Assembly (NCBI GenBank): GCA_913777945.1
Contig: CAJYTY010000048.1
Span: 1 to 57,910 of the forward strand
Length of the DNA stretch: 57,910 nt
Reading direction: 5' to 3'
Origin: an uncultured Acinetobacter sp.
GTDB lineage: Bacteria > Pseudomonadota > Gammaproteobacteria > Pseudomonadales > Moraxellaceae
The notes under the pieces were generated by a model, which was given only the letters and a program-made list of their open reading frames with translations, ran no database searches and was not told the origin of the DNA. Positions 21,839 through 30,796 of this stretch are shown here, piece after piece. Made by a program: the position numbers and the translations under genes. Position 1 is the first letter of the stretch; every line of letters begins with the position of its first letter.

Positions 21839-23194
21839 ATGCAACATCAAACCACAATTGCTGCGATTGCTACCCCATTAGGTCGTGGTGGTGTGGGGGT
21901 GATTCGACTCTCTGGACCGAAAGCTTATGTGATTGCAGAGCAACTGACTCAGAAAAAGCTCCCTGCGGCACGCATGGCTGGTTTTCGTCAGTTTTGTGAT
22001 GCCGATGGCTCGGTAATGGACGAAGGCATTGTATTGTGTTTTCCAAACCCTCATTCGTTTACGGGTGAAGATGTGGTGGAGCTACAAGGTCATGGTGGTC
22101 CAGTCATTCAAAATGCTTTGCTGGCACGTTTGCTCGATTTGGGTGCGACTGCTGCAAAAGCGGGTGAATTTTCCATGCGTGCCTTTGAAAATGGCAAAAT
22201 GGATTTAGTACAAGCGGAAGCGATTGCCGATTTGATTGATGCCACTTCGCAGGCGGCAGCGCGTTCTGCCGTTCGCTCTTTGCAAGGTGTATTTTCAACC
22301 AAAATTAATACAGTTTTAGAAAAATTAATTCACTTGCGTTTGCATGTTGAAGCGGCGATTGATTTCCCTGAAGAAGAAATTGATTTTCTTGCTGATGGCA
22401 AGATTCTGGCCTTGTTGGATGAGGTACAGGACTCGGTTCAAGCGGTACAGCAGTCTGCTCGTCAAGGACAGCTATTGCGTGAAGGTTTACAGGTGGTGAT
22501 TGCGGGTAAACCAAATGCGGGTAAATCGAGCCTGTTAAATGCACTGGCGGGCCATGAACGTGCCATTGTGACGGATATTGCAGGAACCACTCGAGATGTC
22601 CTGCATGAAAAGATCAGTTTAAATGGTTTGCCGATTACCTTAACTGACACTGCTGGTTTACGTGAAACGGGCGATATCGTCGAGCAGGAAGGGATTCGTC
22701 GTGCGATCAAGGAAATTGAACAGGCGGATTTATTGCTGTTGGTGTATGACTTGAATCAAGGTGATGAGCCATTGCAATTAGCGCATGAATATTTTTCAGA
22801 GCATCTTGAGCCAAAACGTTTGCTATTGATTGGCAATAAATGCGATTTAACGGGGCAAGATGCCACATTAAGTGATTATCAAGGCTTCCGTCATATCAGT
22901 GTCTCCGCAAAACAAGATATGGGTGTCCAGGCGCTCATAGAGGCGATTACAGCGCATGCGGGCTTCCAACCTGAGGAAGACACTTTTATCGCCCGAACAC
23001 GTCATTTAGATGCAATGAAGCGTACTCAGCGCTATCTTGCAGAAGCACGTGAGCAGTTAGTTGTGTTTAATGCAGGTGAACTGGTAGCTGAATCATTGCG
23101 ACTAGCTCAAAATGCGTTGGGCGAAATCACTGGTGATTTCAGTGCTGATGATTTACTCGGAAAGATTTTTGGTTCGTTCTGTATTGGAAAGTAA
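21839..23194 (+). CDS. mnmE: tRNA uridine-5-carboxymethylaminomethyl(34) synthesis GTPase MnmE
   Basis: With MnmG it modifies the wobble uridine of several tRNAs. The 451-aa protein starts TTIAAIATPLGRGGVGVIRL (folate-binding domain). A helical domain and an inserted G domain follow: G1 GKPNAGKSSLLN at about 222-233, G2 GTTRD, G3 DTAGLRET and G4 NKCD. The invariant C-terminal CIGK is intact. AGGTGA precedes the start. It follows the yidC operon as usual but has its own leader. Confidence 0.98.
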   Translation: MQHQTTIAAIATPLGRGGVGVIRLSGPKAYVIAEQLTQKKLPAARMAGFRQFCDADGSVMDEGIVLCFPNPHSFTGEDVVELQGHGGPVIQNALLARLLDLGATAAKAGEFSMRAFENGKMDLVQAEAIADLIDATSQAAARSAVRSLQGVFSTKINTVLEKLIHLRLHVEAAIDFPEEEIDFLADGKILALLDEVQDSVQAVQQSARQGQLLREGLQVVIAGKPNAGKSSLLNALAGHERAIVTDIAGTTRDVLHEKISLNGLPITLTDTAGLRETGDIVEQEGIRRAIKEIEQADLLLLVYDLNQGDEPLQLAHEYFSEHLEPKRLLLIGNKCDLTGQDATLSDYQGFRHISVSAKQDMGVQALIEAITAHAGFQPEEDTFIARTRHLDAMKRTQRYLAEAREQLVVFNAGELVAESLRLAQNALGEITGDFSADDLLGKIFGSFCIGK

Positions 23195-23222
23195 TTTTTT
23201 AAGAGTTTAAAATTTTATATAG

Positions 23223-23252
23223 GCATTAAGAATATTTTCTTAGTGCTTTTTT
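23223..23252 (+). terminator. Terminator after mnmE
   Basis: A 10-bp stem (23223-23232 with 23237-23246, one G-U pair), 4-base loop and six T residues, 28 bases past the stop. Confidence 0.8.
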
Positions 23253-23415
23253 ATAGAATTTATTTTTTATTTAGCTCCAAATAAAGAATTAATTTTTTAG
23301 ATTAATAAAAATTATTAATTCGTTTCATTATTTTGCTTATATAATTTTAGTTTATCTTGTGAATATAAATTAATATATTTTAAAATTAGTGATGAGAAAC
23401 TGATTAAATTCTAGA

Positions 23416-23772
23416 ATGAATATTAGGTTATATACCGTGAACTATTTTATTTTGGCTGTATTTTTTTGTATGTTTTCGACATTTATTTATGCGAAAACAG
23501 AGATTTATCAATGTAAAGAGAATGGATCTGTTATATTCCAATCCAAACCTTGCAAAGGTACAGGTCAGACTGTAGCTGATAAGGTCAAAGAACAACAACA
23601 GGCAAAAGAACGTAAACTTGCTGAGATTCGGGAAAAAGAAAAACTTTTACAAGAGAGATTAAAGTATCAGCCGAAAAAAGAAGTCGGTTTTAAAGCAACT
23701 ATCATAAATTTTAAGAATAAAATGATTCGTTATTGGCATGCTTTAAAGAAGAAATTTTCCATTGACTTCTAA
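23416..23772 (+). CDS. Small secreted DUF4124-domain protein
   Basis: A 118-aa protein with a hydrophobic N-terminal export signal ending near FIYA (about residue 26). A short DUF4124-like module follows, with C33 in EIYQCKENG and C46 in SKPCKG, the pair typical of this family. After it comes a charged, probably coiled-coil stretch (KEQQQAKERKLAEIREKEK). The function of DUF4124 proteins is unknown. The 221-bp upstream gap is very AT-rich. A terminator shared with the convergent pilus ATPase gene follows. Confidence 0.75.
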   Translation: MNIRLYTVNYFILAVFFCMFSTFIYAKTEIYQCKENGSVIFQSKPCKGTGQTVADKVKEQQQAKERKLAEIREKEKLLQERLKYQPKKEVGFKATIINFKNKMIRYWHALKKKFSIDF

Positions 23773-23800
23773 AATATTGAATATAAATCTTTAGATTTAA

Positions 23801-23841
23801 AAAACAGCCTAAATAATAGAAATTATTTAGGCTGTTTTTTT
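23801..23841. terminator. Bidirectional terminator between the DUF4124 gene and the pilus ATPase gene
   Basis: A long stem (AACAGCCTAAATAAT paired with ATTATTTAGGCTGTT) with a short loop and A/T tracts on both sides. Confidence 0.9.
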
Positions 23842-23845
23842 ATGT

Positions 23846-25027
23846 TTAAACGCCTTGCATTTCTTGCTCTTCAGAGTCTTCTTTCAGCATATTTAAAGAA
23901 GTTGCTGCACTAGCAGGAACTCCTTCTTGACGAGTACTTTTCAGCTTGATTTGTAAGCGTAACTCATTCAAGGAGTCGGCATTACGTAACGCTTCATCAT
24001 AACTAATTGCGCCTTCGTTATATAAATCAAATAAGGCCTGATCAAAAGTTTGCATACCTAATTCACGAGACTTGGTCATAATTTCTTTAAGATTATGAAA
24101 TTGACCTTTTAAGATATTTTCTGCAATTAATGGTGTATTGAGTAGAATCTCTACGGCTGCACGACGACCTTGACCATCTTGAGTACGGACCAAACGTTGA
24201 GAAATAATCGCTTTCATATTAGATGAAAGATCCATCAGCAATTGATTACGGCGTTCATCTGGAAAGAAGTTCATGATCCGATCTAAAGCTTGGTTGGCGT
24301 TGTTGGCATGTAAAGTTCCTAAACATAAATGCCCAGTTTCTGCAAAAGCAATCGCATGTTCCATGGTTTCAGTATCACGGATTTCACCAATCAAAATGAC
24401 ATCAGGTGCCTGACGCAATGTATTTTTTAAGGCATGGTGCCAAGTATGGCAATCTACACCTACTTCTCGATGGGTAATCATTGATTTTTTATGTTTATGG
24501 ACATATTCGACTGGATCTTCGACCGTAATAATATGTCCTGCTGAGTTTTCATTACGATGGTCAATCATGGCTGCCAATGACGTAGATTTACCTGATCCCG
24601 TACTTCCAACTACCAATATTAGGCCACGCTTTTCCATCATGACATTTTTCAAAGATTCTGGGAGTTTGAGCTTTTGGAAGGTGGGTATTTCTGACGTAAT
24701 GGTTCGAATGACCATGCCGATTTGTAGTTGTTGCTTAAATACATTTACACGAAAGCGTGATACTTCTGGAATGTTAATTGCGAAATTACATTCCCATTCA
24801 TTTTCAAATTCTTGGCGTTGTTTTTCGTTCATTAAGCTATATGCAAATAGCTTAGTTTTTTCTGGGGTTAAAATTTGCTGACCTAAAGGACGCATTAAAC
24901 CTTGGAGTTTAATACTCGGTGGAAAATCTGCTGTAATGAATAAATCTGAGCCGCCATATTCAACCACTTTGGTCAACATATGAAACATAAACGTTTTGGC
25001 TTCTTCTAATAATTCCGCGTTATACAT
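23846..25027 (-). CDS. PilT/PilU-family type IV pilus ATPase, PilU-like
   Basis: A 393-aa hexameric secretion-type ATPase expected to drive pilus retraction. An N-terminal PAS-like domain (GGSDLFITADFPPS at about 25-38) precedes the RecA-like core. Walker A is GSTGSGKST (141-149), Walker B DVILIGEIRD (about 209-218), and the His box is ETGHLCLGTLHANNANQALD. ECNFAI, MDLSSNMKAI and the acidic/Gln-rich tail resemble PilU more than PilT. From memory, Acinetobacter carries a pilT-pilU pair elsewhere. This lone gene, with no pil neighbour, would then be an additional paralog, so I give no symbol. Confidence 0.85.
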   Translation of the reverse strand: MYNAELLEEAKTFMFHMLTKVVEYGGSDLFITADFPPSIKLQGLMRPLGQQILTPEKTKLFAYSLMNEKQRQEFENEWECNFAINIPEVSRFRVNVFKQQLQIGMVIRTITSEIPTFQKLKLPESLKNVMMEKRGLILVVGSTGSGKSTSLAAMIDHRNENSAGHIITVEDPVEYVHKHKKSMITHREVGVDCHTWHHALKNTLRQAPDVILIGEIRDTETMEHAIAFAETGHLCLGTLHANNANQALDRIMNFFPDERRNQLLMDLSSNMKAIISQRLVRTQDGQGRRAAVEILLNTPLIAENILKGQFHNLKEIMTKSRELGMQTFDQALFDLYNEGAISYDEALRNADSLNELRLQIKLKSTRQEGVPASAATSLNMLKEDSEEQEMQGV

Positions 25028-25470
25028 GGATGTACCTAAATTTTAAGACAAGACTAGATTGAGTCAGATAGTGTGAAGTTAAAACTAATCATGCAAAGGA
25101 AAACATATCCTTGTTTCTTTAAAATGAAGTTTCAAAAGTTCTGTAAGTCATTTCATGGGTTTTCATTCACGCTGAATGAGATTACAAAAGTTGCCTTGCT
25201 GATTGTGATTGGATTATTCCAAAAATAAACCAATCGATCTAGTTTGATTTTTATTTATTATATGAATATCAATACAATGTGAGAATTTTTGTCATTTTCT
25301 TACCAAAACGAGCTTTTTTATCTGTGATTTGAAACTACTTTTTAAAAAACGGATGTTCCACGTGAAACGTGACGATGATTGGTTGGCTTTTGGTTGTGAC
25401 TGAGTAAGCTGTGCAATTTATGAGGATAAGCCTGATTAAAATAGCGCTAATTTTGAGTTGAGTATGAGAC
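25028..25470. other. Intergenic region with parS, between divergent pilus ATPase and dsbC genes
   Basis: 443 bp that must hold both divergent promoters. Apart from the parS site at 25354-25369 I see no gene, long repeat or hairpin in it. Confidence 0.7.
25354..25369. other. parS site
   Basis: TGTTCCACGTGAAACG matches the parS consensus at all but the last base. It lies about 6.3 kb right of oriC, almost mirroring the 12031 site on the left. Confidence 0.88.
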
Positions 25471-26169
25471 ATGTTAAAAAGAATCGCTTTATTTTCATTG
25501 TTGAGTTGCACGTCTGCAATGATTTTTGCAAATGTAGAAACCTTAAAAAATAATTTAAATCAGCAATATCCCAATATTCATGTTAGCAATATTCAATCAA
25601 CAGAAATGACAGGACTATATAGTGCAAATTTAGATAATCAGATTATTTATTTGGATGAAAATGCCCAACATATGTTTATTGGTTCGATGGTTCGTTTAAA
25701 AGATCAAAAGAATCTGACCAAGGACTTGGTCCTAAAGCAAAATTCAATTGACTGGAAACAATTACCTTTAAAAGATGCAATAAAAACGGTAAAGGGCAAT
25801 GGTAAACAGCAGCTCGCTATTTTTTCAGATCCGAATTGCCCCTATTGTAAGAAATTAGAAGCTGAACTGGATAAGCTCAATGATGTCACCATTTATACGT
25901 TTATCTATCCATTAAAAGCACAATCAATTACGGTCTCAAAATCGATTTGGTGTGATCCTAACCAAGCTTATGCGTGGAAAAACCTATTGCAGAAGAATGT
26001 ACAGCCTAAAGAAAAAAACTGTGCTAATCCGATTGATCGAAATCTAGAATTAGGTAAAAAATTAGGTATAGAAGGAACACCAACGCTGATATTCGGGAAT
26101 GGTCTGAAAATGGTTGGCGGGCGGAGTGCTGAAGACATTCGGATGATTTGGAAAGAACTCGGTTTATAA
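25471..26169 (+). CDS. dsbC: Thiol:disulfide interchange protein, DsbC family
   Basis: A periplasmic disulfide isomerase that reshuffles wrong disulfides. The 232-aa precursor has a signal peptide ending near MIFA (residue 20). An N-terminal dimerisation domain includes SNIQSTEMTGLYSANL. The thioredoxin-fold domain has the active site CPYC (123-126) in FSDPNCPYCKKLE. The cis-Pro loop is EGTPTLIFGNG, and an additional cysteine pair (about 156 and 179) is present as in E. coli DsbC. Its partner DsbD is not in the window. Confidence 0.92.
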   Translation: MLKRIALFSLLSCTSAMIFANVETLKNNLNQQYPNIHVSNIQSTEMTGLYSANLDNQIIYLDENAQHMFIGSMVRLKDQKNLTKDLVLKQNSIDWKQLPLKDAIKTVKGNGKQQLAIFSDPNCPYCKKLEAELDKLNDVTIYTFIYPLKAQSITVSKSIWCDPNQAYAWKNLLQKNVQPKEKNCANPIDRNLELGKKLGIEGTPTLIFGNGLKMVGGRSAEDIRMIWKELGL

Positions 26170-26170
26170 A

Positions 26171-26215
26171 TAAAAATGCCCAATACATTGTAATAAAATG
26201 ATTTGGGCATTTTTA
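26171..26215. terminator. Bidirectional terminator between dsbC and the GlsB-like gene
   Basis: A 13-bp stem TAAAAATGCCCAA/TTGGGCATTTTTA (26171-26183 with 26203-26215) lies between convergent genes. Confidence 0.85.
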
Positions 26216-26227
26216 ATTTATTTTGTT

Positions 26228-26479
26228 CTAACTTTTCTTGGTGACTAGATTGTAGATGAATAAAATAATAATGGCACCAATGACTGATGCGATAAAGCCA
26301 GCCGCTGAGTTTTCACCATATAATCCAAGTAAGCGGCCACCATAGGTTGCTAATAATGAACCTGCAATCCCTAATAAGGTGGTAACAATAAATCCTGCTT
26401 TATCTTCACCAGGATGCAACGCACGGGCAATTAAACCTGCAAAAAAACCGACCACAATCGCTACAATGAGAGACCACAT
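26228..26479 (-). CDS. GlsB/YeaQ/YmgE-family small membrane protein
   Basis: An 83-aa, glycine-rich protein with three predicted membrane helices, beginning MWSLIVAIVVGFFAGLIARA. The LHPGEDKAGF loop and LLGIAGSLLATYGG are typical of the transglycosylase-associated (YeaQ) family. These proteins are stress-linked and of unknown biochemical role. I start at ATG 26479, nine bases after AAGGAG; an upstream ATG at 26503 would add eight polar residues and has no site. Confidence 0.88.
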   Translation of the reverse strand: MWSLIVAIVVGFFAGLIARALHPGEDKAGFIVTTLLGIAGSLLATYGGRLLGLYGENSAAGFIASVIGAIIILFIYNLVTKKS

Positions 26480-26612
26480 CACCTTTTCTCCTTGTTTTAC
26501 CATAGTATTTGTTTGTTACTATCCTGCTAGATTTAGCCTAACTCTGTCTGTAGTGGATTACTGAGTTATGTCGTATTTTTGTGCAATCTTTATCGTGCTT
26601 TGATTAACAAGC

Positions 26613-26643
26613 TAGAATAAAAAAGGCGCTTTAAAGCGCCTTT
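26613..26643 (-). terminator. Terminator after hpt
   Basis: The palindromic stem AAAGGCGC/GCGCCTTT (26622-26629 with 26636-26643) is followed on the minus strand by TTTTTTATT. Confidence 0.85.
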
Positions 26644-26652
26644 CATAATTGA

Positions 26653-27180
26653 TCAAAGACCGATTTCACCGATAAATGGTAAGTGACGATACTTTTGATC
26701 GAAATCTAAACCGTAACCGACAATAAAGCGATCTTCGACTTCAAAACCTAAGAATTTTACTTCTAAATCAATCTCACGGCGTGAAGGTTTGCTCACCAAA
26801 GTACAAAGTTCAATTGAGTTTGGATTACGTGTTTTGAGCATTTCAACGACTTTACTCAAGGTATTCCCTGAATCAATAATATCTTCAACAACAAGAACAT
26901 CTTTACCGTGAATCTCACCATCAAGATCTTTTAAAATTTTGACATCTCGGGTTGAAACTGTCCCGCCGCCATAACTAGAAACAGTCATAAAATCGAGTTC
27001 ATGTGGTTTTTCGATTGAACGGCATAAATCTGCCATAAAAATGACTGAGCCACGCAATAAACCAATCAATACCAGTTCTTTATCACTTTGAGCATAGTGT
27101 GCATTGATTTTGTCACCAAGTTCTTTGACTTTGGCTTGAATCTCTTCACTTGAAATCATAATGCGCATTGCAATGGTCAT
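26653..27180 (-). CDS. hpt: Hypoxanthine phosphoribosyltransferase
   Basis: Salvages hypoxanthine (and guanine) to IMP/GMP with PRPP. The 175-aa protein has the PRPP-binding motif VLVVEDIIDSGNTLS. Upstream are LIGLLRGSVIFMADLCR and MTVSSYGGGT, both characteristic of bacterial Hpt. The start at 27180 (MTIAMRIMISSEEI) follows AGGA by eight bases; the frame extends to 27237 without support. The next gene upstream is guanine deaminase, so two purine-salvage genes sit side by side. Confidence 0.95.
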   Translation of the reverse strand: MTIAMRIMISSEEIQAKVKELGDKINAHYAQSDKELVLIGLLRGSVIFMADLCRSIEKPHELDFMTVSSYGGGTVSTRDVKILKDLDGEIHGKDVLVVEDIIDSGNTLSKVVEMLKTRNPNSIELCTLVSKPSRREIDLEVKFLGFEVEDRFIVGYGLDFDQKYRHLPFIGEIGL

Positions 27181-27283
27181 CGGTAGATTCCTAAAAATTA
27201 AAAACGGAAAAATAAAAAAGGTGTTGACCTGCAACACCTCGAAATCTTGAGCTAATACGACAATTTTAAAACAAAATCAGATT

Positions 27284-27433
27284 TCATGCATCTTTTGATG
27301 GTGAAGAAAATGTTTCATTTTGAGCAGATGCACTGTCACGTTTCAATAGCACCGTACATCCAATAGCCAATAATAAAAATCCAAACCTTTGTTTGTTTAA
27401 AATTTTAGTTTTGACTATAGGCTTTTTGTCCAT
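27284..27433 (-). CDS. Possible small membrane protein overlapping the guaD 3' end
   Basis: A 49-codon frame beginning MDKKPIVKTKILNKQRFG has one hydrophobic segment (FGFLLLAIGCTVLL), a basic N-flank and a Ser-rich tail. It overlaps the last 29 bases of guaD. AGG lies 12 bases upstream, which is far for a ribosome-binding site. It is not recognised as a known family and may be chance. Confidence 0.25.
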   Translation of the reverse strand: MDKKPIVKTKILNKQRFGFLLLAIGCTVLLKRDSASAQNETFSSPSKDA

Positions 27434-28721
27434 AGATATAGGTTGCCTCGACATTTCGATCATCCCCCATGGTAAATAATGCAAATAGACTATCTTCAAG
27501 TGATTTAGCACGAGACTGGCGTAATTGTTGCAATGCTGTTGGCTTGAGATTTAACACCACAAAATCAGCTTCTTTACCCACATTGAAGTTACCTAGCTTG
27601 TTATCGAGATCTAAGGCTTTTGCACCGCCTAAGGTCGCATGATACAGCGATTCGTAAGCTGATAATTTGTCACCTTGCAACTGTTGTACTTTGTAAGCCT
27701 CATTGACCGTTTGTAATAAACTGAAAGAGGTTCCTGCCCCAACGTCTGTTCCCAATCCAACTTTAACTTGCTGCTGCCATGTTTTGTTCAGCGGAAATAA
27801 ACCACTACCCAAGAATAAATTTGAGGTTGGACAAAATGCAATTGCGGAGTCAGTCTCATGCATACATTGCCATTCAGCATCTTCTAAATGAACGCAGTGA
27901 GCAAATACAGAACGCTGACCCGTTAAGCCATAATGATGATAGACATCTAAATAACCCTTTTGTGCTGGGAATAAATCTTTAACCCATGTAATTTCATCTT
28001 TATTTTCGCTTAGATGAGTATGTACATAAACATCAGGATGTTCAGCTTTGAGTTGCCCTGCTCTTTCAAGTTGTTCAGGTGTAGAGGTTGGAGCAAAGCG
28101 TGGTGTGATGGCATATAACGCACGACCTTGACCATGCCACTTCTCAATGAGTGCCTTAGAGTCGTCATAGCTGCTATCTGCGCTATCACACAGGGCTTCA
28201 GGTGCATGACGATCCATCATGACTTTACCCGCGATTAAACGCATCTGGTGCTGTGCTGCGGCCTCAAATAAGGCATCCACCGACTCAGGATGTACCGTAC
28301 AGAACACCAATGCCGTGGTTGTGCCATTTTTAAGCAGTTCATTCACAAAAAAATTGGCGATCTCGCTCGCATAAGCTTTGTCTTTAAACTGGATTTCAGT
28401 TGGGAACGTATAAGTGTTTAACCAGCTCAAAAGCTGTTCGCCGTAAGCACCGACCATTTCCGTTTGTGGAAAGTGAATATGCGTATCGATCATGCCTGGG
28501 ATGATCAACTGTTCTGGATAATGCTGAATATAAACGTTTGCAGGAAGATGGTCTTGAGCATCTTCCCATATCCCAAACCAGCGAATTTTGCCTTGTTCCG
28601 TGATGAGGACACCATCTTCGAGATAACGGACTTGATCGGCAATTTCAGCAGCTTGGGTAACGGTTTTTTGAATATCTAAGAAGCGACCACGAATAACAGT
28701 GATGGGAGTAGCCAAAGTCAT
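27405..28721 (-). CDS. guaD: Guanine deaminase
   Basis: Hydrolyses guanine to xanthine and ammonia. The 438-aa amidohydrolase-fold enzyme has Zn ligands H81/H83 in PGMIDTHIHFPQ. Further family motifs are VFCTVHPESVDALF, THLSENKDEI, FAHCVHL, AFCPTSNLFLGSGLFPL and GLGTDVGAGTSFSLL, the last with the catalytic Asp. Length and motif set match bacterial GuaD well. The start at 28721 has AGG seven bases upstream. It is upstream of hpt on the same strand, about 220 bp away. Confidence 0.94.
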   Translation of the reverse strand: MTLATPITVIRGRFLDIQKTVTQAAEIADQVRYLEDGVLITEQGKIRWFGIWEDAQDHLPANVYIQHYPEQLIIPGMIDTHIHFPQTEMVGAYGEQLLSWLNTYTFPTEIQFKDKAYASEIANFFVNELLKNGTTTALVFCTVHPESVDALFEAAAQHQMRLIAGKVMMDRHAPEALCDSADSSYDDSKALIEKWHGQGRALYAITPRFAPTSTPEQLERAGQLKAEHPDVYVHTHLSENKDEITWVKDLFPAQKGYLDVYHHYGLTGQRSVFAHCVHLEDAEWQCMHETDSAIAFCPTSNLFLGSGLFPLNKTWQQQVKVGLGTDVGAGTSFSLLQTVNEAYKVQQLQGDKLSAYESLYHATLGGAKALDLDNKLGNFNVGKEADFVVLNLKPTALQQLRQSRAKSLEDSLFALFTMGDDRNVEATYIYGQKAYSQN

Positions 28722-28908
28722 AACAACCTACAATTTTACTTTTTTCGATTGATTGTACTCGATTTTGCTAGTTTTACTGGATTATTCGTCTAATTTAAGT
28801 ATAGAAAGCAGAGCGAGGTATGAGTAATTGATTGAATCAATTAACTTTACTTTTCGGTGTAAATACGTAAATTGTCAGCAATAATTATACTTTTTGGAAA
28901 AAATAAAG

Positions 28909-29382
28909 ATGTATTATTGGAATACCAAAGCATTAGCACATGAGTTGGCTGAGGACACTCTAAGTAAACAACATTATAAAAACTATTATCTCGCAGCGGC
29001 ATTGGTGGTGAGTGCTGTGTACTATTACGGTATGTATTCGCCTTATTCTGATATTCGAGTTATTGGGATTGAAGCTGCTTTGACCCTATTGATTATGCTG
29101 ATTGGGATTCAAGAGACTTATCAAGCCAATGGTGCTGATCAAGGTGTCCATTTCTTAAATCGAGTCACGGCGTTGTCTTTTCCTATTTTGATGCAAAATA
29201 CTGTGTTTGGAATTGTTTTTGGGCTAGTTTTATTGGGAATTTATCAATATTTTGGTTTAGCGCAAACTGCATTTGAAATGTGGTACGAATGGTGTGTTTC
29301 GGCTTTTACCATTTTTTTGCAAATTTTATTTTTTACTCGTTTGGTGTCTTATATGAAACGGGTGGCAGCGCATAGTATTTAA
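28909..29382 (+). CDS. Uncharacterised four-helix membrane protein
   Basis: I do not recognise a family. The 157-aa protein begins MYYWNTKALAHELAEDTLS and has four hydrophobic stretches (about 27-45, 53-69, 88-112, 124-142). Its C-terminus is basic (YMKRVAAHSI), suggesting an inner-membrane protein. The frame also opens at TTG 28894; ATG 28909 is preferred despite a weak upstream GGA. It is divergent from guaD and followed by a region holding a MerR-like fragment. Confidence 0.65.
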   Translation: MYYWNTKALAHELAEDTLSKQHYKNYYLAAALVVSAVYYYGMYSPYSDIRVIGIEAALTLLIMLIGIQETYQANGADQGVHFLNRVTALSFPILMQNTVFGIVFGLVLLGIYQYFGLAQTAFEMWYEWCVSAFTIFLQILFFTRLVSYMKRVAAHSI

Positions 29383-29497
29383 GTCTGTTTTTTATGATGA
29401 TATAGCGTATGAGTGATTAGGATGAATATTGAATTACGCTTTATTTTTGATGGATCAAAAGTAAAAAAATCCTTTGTTTAGCTGATGGTACCTGCCT

Positions 29498-29590
29498 GAT
29501 ACCACAGCTAAAGCAGCGGCAGTCATGCCGCTGGGCACGATAAGATATTATGAGATTTGCCTTCAAAAAGTAAAAACTGTAGATGATTTC
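29498..29590 (+). pseudogene. Fragment of a MerR-family regulator
   Basis: In one frame these bases read DTTAKAAAVMPLGTIRYYEI, followed by degraded sequence. AKAA-V-P-TIRYYE is the hallmark of the MerR DNA-binding domain. There is no upstream start in frame, and the wing and dimerisation parts are missing. The core (29505-29540) is visibly more GC-rich than its surroundings, which suggests a decayed acquired gene. Confidence 0.5.
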
Positions 29591-29615
29591 TCTACATATA
29601 AATATTGTCCTTTAT

Positions 29616-30776
29616 TTATTCCACAAAATAATGTGCAGCAAAATGAGCATCATTGCCGATAATGTCGTAGCAGTCTTCTCGAATTGACATTCCTGCACAT
29701 TGATGTCCCACCATCCATAAACCGAGCGTTGGTAGCTGTCCTGAAAATAATGGAGTCTCTACCCATTTTTGTACCACATACCCATATTTGTCATAGTCAT
29801 CAAAATAGAAACTACCAGAAGCAGCCCCTTGATCTTGACCATCTTGTAACACTCGAATATTCGCCCCTTCCCTTGCTAATATCGGTTTTTTGACCCATTT
29901 GCCAGAGAGTTTTTGCTGTGGGTCAAAATGATGAGTCTCGACCAAAAGAGGATGATTTGGATAGCGTTTCCAAAGTTCGACTAAAATCGCTTTATTGGAG
30001 AGTAGCATTTTCCAACATGGTTCGATCCAATTCGATTGCGGACTCAGATATTGAGAGAATGATTCTTCCCAAATCCATTCCCAAGGATATAACTTGAATA
30101 GGTTTTGAATCGGTCGATTATTCAGATCAACAAAACTTTGTCCATTCCAGCCAATATTTTCCATTGAAAGTTCAGAAACTTGTAGATGCGCTTGAAAAGC
30201 GGTATCCATTAAATATTCTAGATTGCCCCAATCCTCCCGCCCTGCCTCCTGACAGGCTGCAAAATGCACGTGACTTCCTCGCGGTAGAATCGTTCTCCAA
30301 CGCTTAATCAAGTCTTCATGAATACTGTTAAACTGATCTCGATTCGAAATCCCAGATACTTGTTCGATCCATAGCCATTGTGCTACTGATGCCTCTAACA
30401 GTCCTGTGGGAGTATCAGCATTGTATTCCAGCATTTTGATATTGCGCCCATCATAGGCAAAGTCAAAACGTCCATATAGCATCGGCGCATTTTGTCGCCA
30501 AGACTGCTCGATTTGTGCAATTGCAGCAACTGGAATCTGGAAATAATCAGGATAATTACCGCGTTGAATCAAATCACTTGTCACAGCTAAACACATTTGG
30601 TGGAGCTCATTGGCTGCATCTTCAAGCTGTTCAATTTGCTTCAGTGTAAATTCGTAGGCAATTCCTTCTGACCAATAAATTGAGCCATCGAGTGAAGGTA
30701 AATTAAAATAATCGAAACCAATTTTTTGGTGTTCGAGTTGCCAGTCTGTGCGGGGTGCTAATATTTTTCTTTTCAT
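29616..30776 (-). CDS. ygiC: Glutathionylspermidine synthase-like ATP-grasp protein (YgiC/YjfC family)
   Basis: A 386-aa protein with the C-terminal glutathionylspermidine synthetase-type ATP-grasp fold but no amidase domain. Family blocks are YGRFDFAYDGRNIKMLEYNA, ADTPTGLLEASV, ILPRGSHVHF, LYPWEWIWEE and the near-C-terminal KPILAREGANI. Length matches E. coli YgiC. The true substrate of YgiC proteins is not established. It lies 20 bp downstream of a YgiB-like lipoprotein gene, reproducing the E. coli ygiB-ygiC pair. Confidence 0.88.
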   Translation of the reverse strand: MKRKILAPRTDWQLEHQKIGFDYFNLPSLDGSIYWSEGIAYEFTLKQIEQLEDAANELHQMCLAVTSDLIQRGNYPDYFQIPVAAIAQIEQSWRQNAPMLYGRFDFAYDGRNIKMLEYNADTPTGLLEASVAQWLWIEQVSGISNRDQFNSIHEDLIKRWRTILPRGSHVHFAACQEAGREDWGNLEYLMDTAFQAHLQVSELSMENIGWNGQSFVDLNNRPIQNLFKLYPWEWIWEESFSQYLSPQSNWIEPCWKMLLSNKAILVELWKRYPNHPLLVETHHFDPQQKLSGKWVKKPILAREGANIRVLQDGQDQGAASGSFYFDDYDKYGYVVQKWVETPLFSGQLPTLGLWMVGHQCAGMSIREDCYDIIGNDAHFAAHYFVE

Positions 30777-30796
30777 CTTGAGTTTCAGTCTTTTAA

